The notes: generated by a model from the sequence alone, not told the origin. DNA of 64,000 nucleotides from CAYPTB01 sp964413535 (GCA_964413535.1 CAYPTB010000045.1:62001-126000); one strand, 5' to 3'; counted from the stretch's first letter, positions 33,999-43,359 are shown. A program made the numbers and translations.

Positions 33999-35876
33999 TC
34001 AGCGCGCGCGCGCGAGCTCCACGGCGAGGCGGCCGACGCCGCCTGGCGGCACGTCGACTTCGCGGGGCTCGATCGGCTCGAAGCCCGGTAGCGGCGGGAA
34101 CTCGACGCGGTAGGGCCCGGGCCCCTGCACGACGATCCACGCGCCGCCCGTGCGGCGTTGGCCGCCTTCCACGGGCAGCGTGTGCGGCGCGAAGAGCGGC
34201 GACGGCTCGATCCTGCGCCCTCCGCAGAAGAGCTCGATCGAGACGACGTGCTCCGCGGCCAGCTCGAGCACGAGCTCGTTCTCGCCGGCTCGCACCGGGA
34301 AGAGGGTCGGGAGCTGTGGACGGCCGCCGGCCATCGGGCTGAGCTCCACCTCGCCCGCCGGGACGCGGAACTCGAAGCGTCGCGACCACGGATCGCGCGG
34401 CACCTCGCGCCGCGGGCCGCGGCGCAGAGCGCCCGTGCGCCAGCCGACGAGCTCGACCGGCGCGACCTCGCCGGTCTCGAGCGAGCCGAGCGCGAGCGAG
34501 ACGTGCGCGGGCGGCGGGACCACGACCCGCACCGGCACGTCCCAAGGCTCGATCGCCTGCGCATGACCGCACGGTTCCACGACGAGGTCGTAGGTCTCGA
34601 ACGGGAGCTCCCCGAAGCGAAAGGACCACGCATCGCGCTCGCCGTCGACGGCGAGGACGTCCGTGGGGCCGAGCACGCGCTCGACGTCGCTCGTGGTCCC
34701 GCGCAGGACGAGCGCGAAGCTCGCGAGCTCCCACTCCGGCGGCACCACGACGACTCCTTCCAGCAGCAGGAGGACGCCCGGCTCGTGCGCGACGGTCGCC
34801 GCGACGGCGAGGTCGAGCCGCGCGCGCTCGCCCGGGCGCACCAGGACGTGTCCGAGCGCGAGCGACCCGTGGTGGTCGCGGCGGTGCGTGAAGACCTGGA
34901 CCCGGTACGTGCCGAAGGGCAGCGACTCGACCACGACGTCGTCGGACGCACCGAGGTCCATCGCGATCGAGATCACGCGTCCTCCCGGAACGTCGGTGCG
35001 GAGCAGCGTCAGGACTTCCCCGGGTACGTGCCCCGTGAGGTGCACGACGAGCGCGCCGCCCGGCTCGAGCACGACCTGGTGTTCGGCCGGTCGCGCGGGA
35101 CGGACGACGACTTCGCACCAGGCGTAGCCGGGCGCGCGCACGAAGAGCCGCTCGCTCGGCCTCGTGGACGCGAACGACGCGGGTGCGGGCAGCGCGACCG
35201 GGGAGGACGCGTCGCGCACGAGGACCTCGACCGCCTGCGCTCCCGGATGCCATTCGACCCCGGCGAACGAATCCGGGTGCACGGCGGGCGCGAGCGCCAC
35301 CTCGACGTGCTCGAGCTCGGCGCCCGTATCGGAGGCGATCACGCGCAGGGAGGATCTGCCGGGGAAGCGCGCGCGCAGCAGGAGCTCGCCCCCTTCTGGG
35401 AACGGCGTCCAATCGAGGAGCGTCTCGGGCAGGGCAGCTCGGTCGCCCGCCTGGATGGAAGCACAGCACAGCGCGCGACCGCGCGGGACGATCGCGCGGA
35501 ACGCTCCCTTCGCGAACTCGATCGGCACTTCCTGCACGCCCTCCAGGTCGGACACGAGCAGGACGAGCGTCCCGTCGAGATCCGCGTGCTCGCGTCCGAG
35601 CTCGTCCAGCACGACCAGGCGCCCGCCGATCGCGACCGCGTCGCGCTGGCGCAGGCGGAAGCCCGCGGGCGCCGAAGGCACGCGCGCGTCCGCGGTCGGC
35701 GGCACGGACGTCGCGTGCGCGTCCGACGCGCGCGGCTCGCGCTCGATCGCGGCCGGCGGCTCGCCGATCCCCTTCGAGGTCGCGACCGGAGCTCCGCCGG
35801 ATTCGAAGAGCGCGAAGATCGAGAGCGCGAGCAACAGGGCGAGACCCCCGACGATCAGTTGGCTTCGCCTCTGCAT
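33999..35876 (-). CDS. Membrane-anchored multi-domain beta-sandwich protein
   Basis: 625 residues with an N-terminal anchor (LIVGGLALLLALSIFALFES) and an Ala/Pro-rich linker. The remainder is a series of beta-sandwich modules like those of carboxypeptidase-regulatory proteins: GGRLVVLDELGREHADLDG, LRVIASDTGAELEHVEVAL, GALVVHLTGHVPGEVLTLL, and a final PGFEPIEPREVDVPPGGVGRL. No catalytic motif or recognised enzyme domain is present. It probably faces the periplasm or cell surface. It shares domain style with the protein at 1874-3154 and the extracellular part of the sigma fusion at 29951, but runs on the opposite strand from the latter. Confidence 0.6.
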   Translation of the reverse strand: MQRRSQLIVGGLALLLALSIFALFESGGAPVATSKGIGEPPAAIEREPRASDAHATSVPPTADARVPSAPAGFRLRQRDAVAIGGRLVVLDELGREHADLDGTLVLLVSDLEGVQEVPIEFAKGAFRAIVPRGRALCCASIQAGDRAALPETLLDWTPFPEGGELLLRARFPGRSSLRVIASDTGAELEHVEVALAPAVHPDSFAGVEWHPGAQAVEVLVRDASSPVALPAPASFASTRPSERLFVRAPGYAWCEVVVRPARPAEHQVVLEPGGALVVHLTGHVPGEVLTLLRTDVPGGRVISIAMDLGASDDVVVESLPFGTYRVQVFTHRRDHHGSLALGHVLVRPGERARLDLAVAATVAHEPGVLLLLEGVVVVPPEWELASFALVLRGTTSDVERVLGPTDVLAVDGERDAWSFRFGELPFETYDLVVEPCGHAQAIEPWDVPVRVVVPPPAHVSLALGSLETGEVAPVELVGWRTGALRRGPRREVPRDPWSRRFEFRVPAGEVELSPMAGGRPQLPTLFPVRAGENELVLELAAEHVVSIELFCGGRRIEPSPLFAPHTLPVEGGQRRTGGAWIVVQGPGPYRVEFPPLPGFEPIEPREVDVPPGGVGRLAVELARAR

Positions 35877-35942
35877 GCTCGCACCGCCGCGCGGAGCTCG
35901 GAGGGAGCAGTGCGCGCCGGCGCGCGGCGATCCTACCCGAAC

Positions 35943-36866
35943 CTACTCCGTGATGGCCGCGAGCGCCTCGAGCGAGGGGGCGAAGAACAACCCGCCGGAA
36001 ACCGCGCGCGTGAAGTCCATCAACCGATCCTGGAGGCCGTCGCCGCTCGTGCCGAACATGCGCGCGAGTATCTTCTCGAAGACCACGGGCGTGCGGCAGT
36101 AGGCGACGAAGTAGAGCCCCTGCTCCCCGGCCGCCGCGTAGGGCGAGCCGTGCCGCACGATCTCGAGCTTGCGTCCCTCCTCGGCGAGGGCCACGCGGCT
36201 CGCGTGCGAGGTCTTCGGCCGCGTGTCGTCGGAGAGCTCCTCGCCCTCGTTCTTGCGCCGTCCGATGGCGCGCTCCTGCTCCTCCGACGAGAGCCGCGCC
36301 CAGTAGCGCAGGTTGTGGACGTAGCGCTGCACGAGCACGTAGCTTCCGCCCGCGAAGTGCGGATCCTCGTCGCCGACCAGCGCCTGGGCCGCCCGCTCCT
36401 CGGCCGGCGGGTTCCCGGTGCCGAGCACGAAACCCGTGAAGTCGCGCGAATCGAGGTAGCGAAAGCCGTGAACCTCCTCGAGCACCAGGGCGGCGTCGCC
36501 GAGCTCCGCGAGCACGCGCAGCATCAGGGCCACCGCGAGGTCGCGCCGCTCGGAATGAACGTGGACGAAGAGGTCGCCGTCGGTCGCCACGGCCTTCCCG
36601 CCGGTTCCCTCGATCGGCCGCAGGGGTGCGAGGCGTTTGGGCGCCTCCGGCGAGAGCCGCTTCCAGAGCTCCGAGCCGAACGCGACGGTCGCACGCACGC
36701 CGCCCGAACGGCCGCCCTCCATCTCGGTCGCCTCCGCCCATTCCGGCAGCGCCGCGGCGACGCGCGCGACCTCGTGCTCGGCCTCGCTCGACTCGCTCGC
36801 CTTCAGCACGAGGAAGGTCGGCGCAGCAACGGGGTCGAGCAGGATTCCGGGTTGGGGCGTCGGCAT
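35943..36866 (-). CDS. DyP-type peroxidase, YfeX-like, lacking the motif aspartate
   Basis: 307 residues, right for bacterial B-type DyPs. It starts MPTPQPGILLDPVAAPTFLV, the common PQPGI opening. Haem-pocket features include SHASRV with the proximal His and LEIVRHGSPY with the distal Arg. The catalytic loop normally reads GFxDGTxNP; here it is GFVLGTGNP, so the distal Asp is Leu and the following Glu is Gly. The codon is CTC, two or more changes from an Asp codon, which argues against a read error. Haem binding may persist while peroxidase activity is altered. No encapsulin gene is adjacent. TACAAT at 36890-36895 could be its promoter. Confidence 0.85.
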   Translation of the reverse strand: MPTPQPGILLDPVAAPTFLVLKASESSEAEHEVARVAAALPEWAEATEMEGGRSGGVRATVAFGSELWKRLSPEAPKRLAPLRPIEGTGGKAVATDGDLFVHVHSERRDLAVALMLRVLAELGDAALVLEEVHGFRYLDSRDFTGFVLGTGNPPAEERAAQALVGDEDPHFAGGSYVLVQRYVHNLRYWARLSSEEQERAIGRRKNEGEELSDDTRPKTSHASRVALAEEGRKLEIVRHGSPYAAAGEQGLYFVAYCRTPVVFEKILARMFGTSGDGLQDRLMDFTRAVSGGLFFAPSLEALAAITE

Positions 36867-36889
36867 GAGCGGCGCGAGACGAGCGCGGG

Positions 36890-36895
36890 ATTGTA
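36890..36895 (-). promoter_or_regulatory. Putative -10 hexamer (TACAAT) of the DyP gene
   Basis: Minus-strand TACAAT lies 23 bases before ATG 36866, which would give a short leader of about 16 bases. Confidence 0.35.
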
Positions 36896-36994
36896 GTCGG
36901 GGGCGTTCCGGCGCGCTCCCCTTCTCTCCCGCCGCTCTCCTGTGCGTCCCCGGTGTGCGCGGTCGAGCCCGCGCTCCTCACGCACGGAGCGGGC

Positions 36995-39900
36995 TCAGTC
37001 CTGCTCGCCCGTCAACATCCACGCGGCCCAGTCGCGCGTCGTGTACTTCGGCTCCCCACGCTCGTCCACGGCATCGCGCAGCTTCCGCTTCGCAGCCCAC
37101 AGCGCCTCGTGCTTGGGCTCGTTCAGGACCCAGATGCGCCGGTAGAAGTCGAGCATCAGCTCGGCCGTCGCCTCGTCGGGCACCTTCCAGAGGCTCGTGA
37201 TCACGGTGCGCGCCCCGGCCATGTGCAGCGCGCGCTGCAAACTCGCGACGCCTTGACCCCCGCGGCGCTCGCCGACGTTCGTATCGCACGCCGACAGCAC
37301 CGCGAGTTCGCAATTGCGGAGATCGAGCGTCGACAACTCCTCCGCCGTCATCAATCCCGGCGCGCGACCGAGCTCGTCGTCTGGAAGGTTCGCGCCGGCG
37401 AGCGCGATGCCGCACAAGAGCATCGGCGCCATGCCCTTCACTCGCTCCTCCGCGTCCAGGCGCAGATCCTTCCCGTCGAGGGGCTCGGCATCGAGGATGG
37501 ATCGAATGGATTCGGGAGCGAACCAGCCATGCGTGGCGACGTGCAGGAAGCGCGCTCCGGGCGCGAGTGCGACGAACCTCTCACGGGTGGCCCGAGCTCC
37601 CTCGAGCAACTCCAGAGCTGCGCGCTCGCCGAACCCGTCGCGGAGGCTCTTGGCGATGCCTTGGACTTCGGCGCTCGTACCGGATAGCTCCGCGAAACCA
37701 GACGACCAGGCTCCACCGCGGAGGATGCCGGCTCTGCTCGCTACGAGTTCGCGGACCTCGGCAGCGGAGAGCAAGAGGGAGGTCGCCGTAGTCCCTACGC
37801 GCCCTTCCGTGCGCGCCTCGTAGTCGACGCCGCCGATCGCAACGAGCTCGGCGCCGCCCGTCAGCGGCTCGTACTCGACCAAGAGCTCGGAGAGGGTCGC
37901 GCGTGTCTCGATCCGCAAACGATCTCCGAGCAACGCCGGAAGCGCGTTGGTCATCGGCGCGTCTGCGGCCGGCAGCGCGTCCAACGGCACCAAGTTCAAC
38001 ACGTCGTCGAGCGCCACGATCACGCACTCGGCTCCTTCGAGCGCTGGAAACAGGGGGTCGAGCACCAGCCGCCGCAGAGCGACGCTCAGCTCGTGGAGAT
38101 GCGATGCGCCAGACGCCGAGCCGGAGGACTCGCTGGACAAGCCTCGCGTACCCCTCGCCACGCCGATCGCCTCGCGCCAATCTTGGACCGCCGCCGCGAT
38201 CGGCTCGATCGCGCCGAGCTCGATCCGATCGAGTTGCTCCCCCGAGCGCAGGACGAACGCGCACAGGCTCTCCATGGTGAGCAACTGACCCTTCTCGAGG
38301 CGGTAGCGCGGGTAGCGCCGATACCCGACGACGGCATCGCTTTCCGCGAGCCTCGCCGAGATCGCGGCGAGATCGAGGTCCAATGCGCCCGTTCCTTCAC
38401 CCAGCATCTCTTTCGCGATTCCGACGAGCTCGCGCTCGGCGTCATCTCGCCGAGAGCGTGCTCGGTCGAATCCGTCTGCGGTCGCTGCACCGTGCGACAG
38501 ACGCGCGAGATCCGCACTCGCCTGCCGAATCTCGTCGCGCAACTCGGTGTAGCGCGGGTGCGCGGCCGCACGCCGCGCTAGCCTCGCCGATGTCGAAGTG
38601 GCCCCACGCGTGCTCTCGGAGGAGAGGAATGCCAGGCGTTCGAGCTCTTCGTCCCGCCCGAACACCCCCAGTCCCTCGGCGAACGAGAGTGCTCGGCCGA
38701 GATCGTCCGAAAGGTTCGCGCAGCGTTCCTCGGCCTCGCGGCTGGAGCCCGAGAGCAGCGCTTCGCGCGCCACGTGCGCAATCGAGCGGGTGAATTCGCC
38801 CGTCAGTTCCACGAACTTCGCTCTGCCCTCCTCACCCTCGTCCTCGCTCGTGCGCCCGCAGGCGATCGCGACGGCGAGATTCTGGCGCAGCCACTGGAGG
38901 TCGGGATGATGTTCGGGGAGTGTGCGCGAGCACGCCTCCAGCACCTGCTCGAGCTGCTCGCGCGCGTCGGCGAAGTTGCCCAGAGCCATCGAGGCGCTCG
39001 CGACGTTCGCCCGCGCCTTCTCGAGGTCGGGATGACCGGGGGGCAGCGTGCGCGACAAGACTTCGAGCACTTGCTCCAACGTCGCGTGCGCGCCGATGTG
39101 GTCGCCCTGGGCGTACATCGTCGCGGCGAGATTCCGCCGCGCCATCTGGAGGTCGGGGTGATCGTCGGGCAGCGAACGCGAGGAGACCTCGAGCACCTGC
39201 TCCTCGAGCTCTTGTGCGCCCTCGAGGTCGCCCTGGGCCTTGAGCGAGGCGGCGAGATTCCCCCGCGCCATCCGGAGCATGGGATGGTCGTCGGGCAGCG
39301 TGCGCAAGCAGGCCTCGAGCACTTCTTCGAACAGCGCGCGCGCGCCAGCGAGGTCGCCGAGGTCCTCCATGGTGGAGGCGAGGTTCAGCCGAGCTTCCAA
39401 GAGGTACACGTGGTCGTCGGGCAGGTTGCGTTCGCCGACTTCGACCACCTGCTCGAACACTGCGCGCGCGCCGGCTATGTCGCCGAGCGAATACCTGGTG
39501 CCGGCGACGTTCAGCAGGGCGCCTTGGAGGTCTTGGTGATCTTCGGGCATCGTGCGCGACCAGACCTCGAGCACCTGCTCGAACAGCGCGAGGGCGCCAG
39601 CGATGTCGCCCAGGCCCTTGAGAGTGGCAGCCAGGCCTTGCCGCGCCCTTTGGAGTTCGGAGTGATCGGCTGGAAGCGTGCGCTCGCCAACGTCGACCAC
39701 CTGCTGGAACAGCGGGCGTGCGGCGACGAGGTCGCCCTGCGCGTGCATCGCGACGGCGAGGTTCAGTCGCGCCGCCTGGAAACTCGGGTCGTCTGCGGGC
39801 AGCGTTCGCGAGAAGACCTCGAGCACGGGCTCGAGGAGGTCGCGCGCGGGAGCGGGCTCGCCCATCAGCGTCATCGCGATGGCCAGGTTGATACTCGCCG

Positions 39901-40753
39901 TCTGGAGGTAGGGATGGTCGGCGGGCAGCGTGCGCGAGAAGACCTCGCGCACCTGCTCGAAGAGCGTGCGAGCGCTGGCGAAATCGCCCCGCGCCTTCAA
40001 GGTTGCACCGAGGTTCAGTCGCGCCGCCTGGAGGTAGGGGTGGTCGGGCGAGAGAGTTCGCGAGTAGTGGGCGAGCGCCCTGCGCCGGGCCATCTCCGTC
40101 GCCGGAATCAGGCCCAGGGCCTCTGCTTCGAATCCCGCCTGCCAGAACTGCTGCGCCACGAGCTCGCTGTGGGCACCTCCCTCGATCTTCTCGAGATGCT
40201 CGATCGCAACGACGGCTCGCACACGTGCGTTCGCGAGATCTCCTCTCTCCCGCAGGCTCTTGATCTCGGCAAGATCCTGCTGCGCGCGCAGAGCCTCCGA
40301 ACGCGTCGTCTCGGATTCCGGGGCGGTGAGGAGATGCACCTCGAGCTCACCCGACTCGCCGGCCTTCGACCCGGCGACCACGATCGCGAGCACCGTGCCC
40401 GGCTCGACCGTCAACCCCACGTATGGCGTCGGCTTGCCGCCTGACTCGTCGTTCTCGCCAAGGAGCTTCCCCGCTTCGTCCTCGACGCGCAGGAAGGTGT
40501 CGAAGGTTTCATCGACCTTCGTCCACACGTGGAGAGTCCCGGAGAACTCGGCTACGTAGTCGATCCGCTGAGAGGAGCCGTGACCTTCGAGCGCTGGATC
40601 GACCGCCGAGAGTGCTAGCGCGATGACGCGGTCGTGGGGCGAATGTGGGAGCGTATTGGCTTCGGGATCACTCTCCGCGGCCGGTACGGTCGCGGGCGTC
40701 GGTTCCTGAACCGCGAAGAGCCAGCACAGCGCGAGCACTGCGGTGGCAAGCAT
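36995..40753 (-). CDS. Secreted TPR-CHAT protein (caspase-like protease with pre-peptidase-like domain)
   Basis: 1252 residues from ATG 40753, which opens a signal peptide (MLATAVLALCWLFAVQ). Residues ~65-143 look like a bacterial pre-peptidase C-terminal beta-sandwich (YVAEFSGTLHVWTKV, FDTFLRVEDEAGKLLGEND). Then come nine 42-residue kinesin-light-chain-type TPRs and part of a tenth (~236-632). The C-terminus is a CHAT domain with the catalytic dyad His1075 (FLHVATHGWF) and Cys1156 (LAVLSACDTNVG). CHAT proteases cleave protein substrates when their TPR part is engaged. Most described TPR-CHAT proteins are cytoplasmic; export here is unusual. It is monocistronic with a TATCCT hexamer six bases before the ATG. 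Confidence 0.88.
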   Translation of the reverse strand: MLATAVLALCWLFAVQEPTPATVPAAESDPEANTLPHSPHDRVIALALSAVDPALEGHGSSQRIDYVAEFSGTLHVWTKVDETFDTFLRVEDEAGKLLGENDESGGKPTPYVGLTVEPGTVLAIVVAGSKAGESGELEVHLLTAPESETTRSEALRAQQDLAEIKSLRERGDLANARVRAVVAIEHLEKIEGGAHSELVAQQFWQAGFEAEALGLIPATEMARRRALAHYSRTLSPDHPYLQAARLNLGATLKARGDFASARTLFEQVREVFSRTLPADHPYLQTASINLAIAMTLMGEPAPARDLLEPVLEVFSRTLPADDPSFQAARLNLAVAMHAQGDLVAARPLFQQVVDVGERTLPADHSELQRARQGLAATLKGLGDIAGALALFEQVLEVWSRTMPEDHQDLQGALLNVAGTRYSLGDIAGARAVFEQVVEVGERNLPDDHVYLLEARLNLASTMEDLGDLAGARALFEEVLEACLRTLPDDHPMLRMARGNLAASLKAQGDLEGAQELEEQVLEVSSRSLPDDHPDLQMARRNLAATMYAQGDHIGAHATLEQVLEVLSRTLPPGHPDLEKARANVASASMALGNFADAREQLEQVLEACSRTLPEHHPDLQWLRQNLAVAIACGRTSEDEGEEGRAKFVELTGEFTRSIAHVAREALLSGSSREAEERCANLSDDLGRALSFAEGLGVFGRDEELERLAFLSSESTRGATSTSARLARRAAAHPRYTELRDEIRQASADLARLSHGAATADGFDRARSRRDDAERELVGIAKEMLGEGTGALDLDLAAISARLAESDAVVGYRRYPRYRLEKGQLLTMESLCAFVLRSGEQLDRIELGAIEPIAAAVQDWREAIGVARGTRGLSSESSGSASGASHLHELSVALRRLVLDPLFPALEGAECVIVALDDVLNLVPLDALPAADAPMTNALPALLGDRLRIETRATLSELLVEYEPLTGGAELVAIGGVDYEARTEGRVGTTATSLLLSAAEVRELVASRAGILRGGAWSSGFAELSGTSAEVQGIAKSLRDGFGERAALELLEGARATRERFVALAPGARFLHVATHGWFAPESIRSILDAEPLDGKDLRLDAEERVKGMAPMLLCGIALAGANLPDDELGRAPGLMTAEELSTLDLRNCELAVLSACDTNVGERRGGQGVASLQRALHMAGARTVITSLWKVPDEATAELMLDFYRRIWVLNEPKHEALWAAKRKLRDAVDERGEPKYTTRDWAAWMLTGEQD
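38915..40048 (-). repeat. Nine tandem 126-base repeats encoding TPR motifs
   Basis: Each unit encodes 42 residues of the form PDDHPxLxxARxNLAxxxxxxGDxxGA, then a LEQVLEVxSRTL helix. Spacing is exact throughout with no broken unit. Divergence between units shows it is old, not a recent expansion. Confidence 0.85.
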
Positions 40754-40759
40754 GGTCCC

Positions 40760-40765
40760 AGGATA
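40760..40765 (-). promoter_or_regulatory. Putative -10 hexamer (TATCCT) of the TPR-CHAT gene
   Basis: Minus-strand TATCCT ends 6 bases before ATG 40753 with no ribosome-binding site, the closest spacing class seen in this window. Confidence 0.42.
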
Positions 40766-40959
40766 AGACCTGCTCCGATTCACGCCACCTCGGGTACGAG
40801 GGTCTTGGCCTGTGATCGATGAGCCCTGCCAAAGATCGCGGAGAGCAGTCCGACGGTAGGTCGCGTGCGTTCGGCGCGGTTGGTGCGCTCGCGTCGTTCG
40901 GCTACGCGACGACGGCGCAAGGACTTCCGATCGGCGCTGGACGCGCGCGCGGGCGCGCA

Positions 40960-40965
40960 TAGAAT
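40960..40965 (+). promoter_or_regulatory. Putative -10 hexamer (TAGAAT) of the helicase gene
   Basis: TAGAAT lies 20 bases before ATG 40986 and 41 bases before GTG 41007. Confidence 0.35.
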
Positions 40966-40985
40966 CCCGACCCGCGTTGTTCAGG

Positions 40986-43076
40986 ATGCAGCGGGAGACG
41001 AACAACGTGTCGAACGTCAGGCAGATCGTCGCGGACTTGAATCCCGAGCAGCGGCGCGCCGTGGAGGCGGCGGATGGGCCGGTGCTCGTGCTGGCGGGTG
41101 CGGGGACGGGCAAGACGCGCGTCATCACGGTGCGCATCGCGCACCTCTTGGAGCGCGGCGCTGCCGCGAAGAACGTGCTGGCCGTCACGTTCACGAACAA
41201 GGCGGCGGCGGAGATGAAGGAGCGCGTCGGGGCGCTCGTGGGGAAGACCGTCGCGAAGGAGCTCACGATCGGGACCTTCCACGCCTTCTGCGCGCGGTCC
41301 CTGCGCGAGCACGCGGAGTGGCTCGGGCTTTCGAAGAGCTTTTCGATCTGCGACGCGTCCGACGGTCTCGCCGCGCTGAAGGGCGCGTTGCGCGAGCTGC
41401 GCATCCCCGAGGCCACGCTTCAGCCGCGCGTCGTCCAAGCCGCCGTCTCGCTCGCGAAGAACCGGGCGCAGACGGCCGAGGGCTTCTTGGAGCGGGCCGC
41501 CGACGACCGCGATGAGCTCGTGGGACGCGCTTGGCGGCGCTACGACGCGCACCTGCGGCGCACGGGAGCGCTCGACTTCGACGATCTCTTGCTCGAGACC
41601 CTGCGGCTCCTGCGCGACCACGAGGCGGCGCGCGCGAAGTTCCGGAAGCGCTACCGCCACGTGCTCGTCGACGAGTACCAGGACACGAACGGCGTCCAGT
41701 ACGCCATCCTCCACGCGATCGCGGGCGAGCACCGGAACCTGTGCGCGGTGGGGGACGACGACCAGTCGATCTACGGCTGGCGCGGCGCGGACGTGAAGAA
41801 CATCCTCGGCTTCGAGCGCGACTACCCGAACGCGCTGGTGGTGCGGCTCGAGACGAACTACCGCTCGACGAACCAGATCCTGTCGGCGGCGAACCGGCTC
41901 ATCCGCCACAACCCGAAGCGCCACGAGAAAGTGCTGCGCTCCGCCGTGGGCGACGGACCGATCGTGACGGCGATCGAGCTGCGCGACGAGTCGGAGGAGG
42001 CTTCGCACGTCGTGCGCGAGATCCAGGACGTCGTGCGCGAGGCGGGAGCGCGCTACTCCGACGTCGCGATCCTCTTCCGCACGCAGACGCAGCCGCGCGC
42101 GTTCGAGGTCGAGCTGCGTGCGCGCGCCGTGCCGTACAAGCTCGTGGGCGGCATGTCCTTCTTCGACCGCAAGGAGGTGCGCGACGTGCTCGCGTACCTC
42201 AAGCTCGTGGCGAACCCCGACGACGAGGTCTCGTTCCTGCGCGTCGTGAACTGTCCGCCGCGCGGCGTAGGCAAGGGCACGATCGAGAAGGTGATCGCGC
42301 ACGCGACGGCGCAGGGGATCTCGGCGGCGCGTGCGTTCGACACGGCGGGGGAGATCGAGGGCCTGCCTGCGGCGGCGGTCGCTTCGGTCGGGGCGTTGCG
42401 CGCGAACTTGGCGACGCTCGCGCGCGAGTTCGACCGCACGGGACTGGTCGAGGGCGTGCGGCGCATGCTCGACGTCGTCGGCTACCGAGGCGAGGTGGAG
42501 CGCTGCTATCCCGACGAGCGCGAGTTCGGGGATCGCTGGGCGGCCGTGATGGAGGTGCTCGACACGGCCGAGAACTACGCGCGCAAGAAGAAGGCGGGCA
42601 CGCTCGCGGGCTTCCTCGAGGAGATCGCGCTCGCGGCCGGCGACGAGCGCGGCAAGGAGGACGGCGGCGGGAAGGACGCGGTGCACCTCATGACGCTGCA
42701 CGCCGCGAAGGGGCTCGAGTTCCCGCGCGTGTACCTGGTGGGCATGGAGGAGGGCCTCTTGCCGCACGCGCGGGCAGCGGCCGAGGACTCGATCGAGGAG
42801 GAGCGCCGCCTCGCGTACGTCGGCGTGACGCGCGCCGAGCGCCACCTCACGCTCACGCTCGCCTCCGAGCGCTCGAAGTTCGGCCGCCGCTCGTCCACGC
42901 ACGCGTCGCGCTTCCTGTACGAGATCAAGGGCGAGCTCCCGCCCGTCGGTTGGATCGCGGCGGGCGCCGCCGGTGCGACGACCTCGCCTGCGCGCGGCGA
43001 ACCCGCGGCGAAGACGGGCAAGAAGACGTCGAAGCGCCGCAAGAAGGGCAAACGACCCGCGCGCGGCGCGCGCTGA
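40986..43076 (+). CDS. UvrD/PcrA/Rep-type superfamily 1 DNA helicase
   Basis: 696 residues from ATG 40986. GTG 41007 is an alternative start, with GGGAG nine bases upstream. Motifs in order: Q-motif LNPEQRRAV, Walker A LAGAGTGKTRVI, Ia TFTNKAAAEMKER, II HVLVDEYQDT, III GDDDQSIYGWRGAD, IV LETNYRS, V LMTLHAAKGLEFPRVYL and VI YVGVTRAERHLTLT. It is a 3'-to-5' translocase for repair or replication restart; PcrA, UvrD and Rep cannot be separated with confidence, and the length is nearest Rep/PcrA. The last 35 residues are Lys/Arg/Ser-rich (KKTSKRRKKGKRPARG), probably a DNA- or polymerase-binding tail. Confidence 0.93.
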   Translation: MQRETNNVSNVRQIVADLNPEQRRAVEAADGPVLVLAGAGTGKTRVITVRIAHLLERGAAAKNVLAVTFTNKAAAEMKERVGALVGKTVAKELTIGTFHAFCARSLREHAEWLGLSKSFSICDASDGLAALKGALRELRIPEATLQPRVVQAAVSLAKNRAQTAEGFLERAADDRDELVGRAWRRYDAHLRRTGALDFDDLLLETLRLLRDHEAARAKFRKRYRHVLVDEYQDTNGVQYAILHAIAGEHRNLCAVGDDDQSIYGWRGADVKNILGFERDYPNALVVRLETNYRSTNQILSAANRLIRHNPKRHEKVLRSAVGDGPIVTAIELRDESEEASHVVREIQDVVREAGARYSDVAILFRTQTQPRAFEVELRARAVPYKLVGGMSFFDRKEVRDVLAYLKLVANPDDEVSFLRVVNCPPRGVGKGTIEKVIAHATAQGISAARAFDTAGEIEGLPAAAVASVGALRANLATLAREFDRTGLVEGVRRMLDVVGYRGEVERCYPDEREFGDRWAAVMEVLDTAENYARKKKAGTLAGFLEEIALAAGDERGKEDGGGKDAVHLMTLHAAKGLEFPRVYLVGMEEGLLPHARAAAEDSIEEERRLAYVGVTRAERHLTLTLASERSKFGRRSSTHASRFLYEIKGELPPVGWIAAGAAGATTSPARGEPAAKTGKKTSKRRKKGKRPARGAR

Positions 43077-43105
43077 CCAGCCGTGCTCGAGGACGCGCGC
43101 GGAGG

Positions 43106-43345
43106 CTAGCCGACGAGCTGCGTGAACCCGGCCAACCTGCTGACGACCCACGGGAGGCTCACGGCGATCCACGCGAAGAGGACGAGCGTCAGGAGCCAGA
43201 TGACGGCGATCGCGGCTTTCTTCGCGCCTTCGCCGGGCGCGCGCATCTCGGCGACGTCGTCCGGAAGTCGCCGCACGACCTGGAAGACCCAGATGCAGGC
43301 GAAGACGAACAGCGCTGCTCTCACGAACACGACACGGCCGCCCAT
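43106..43345 (-). CDS. Small protein with two membrane helices
   Basis: 79 residues with two clear helices: VVFVRAALFVFACIWVFQVV and AAIAVIWLLTLVLFAWIAVSL, joined by a charged loop (RRLPDDVAEMRAPGEGAKK). No family is recognised. Reality is supported by its placement between a convergent helicase gene and a divergent acyltransferase gene and by TAGGCT eight bases upstream of its ATG, the same start architecture as other genes here. No catalytic residues are visible. Confidence 0.6.
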   Translation of the reverse strand: MGGRVVFVRAALFVFACIWVFQVVRRLPDDVAEMRAPGEGAKKAAIAVIWLLTLVLFAWIAVSLPWVVSRLAGFTQLVG

Positions 43346-43353
43346 CGGCGACG

Positions 43354-43359
43354 AGCCTA
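43354..43359 (-). promoter_or_regulatory. Putative -10 hexamer (TAGGCT) of the small membrane protein gene
   Basis: Minus-strand TAGGCT ends 8 bases before ATG 43345. Confidence 0.38.

Noticed and set aside
33943..34110. TAAGCT six bases before GTG 33955, a leaderless-looking plus-strand start
   Set aside because: The frame is about 50 codons of biased composition, mostly antisense to a real gene; probably chance.
36995..40753. TPR-CHAT protein as part of a type III-E CRISPR system
   Set aside because: No CRISPR array or cas gene is in the window and the protein carries a signal peptide.
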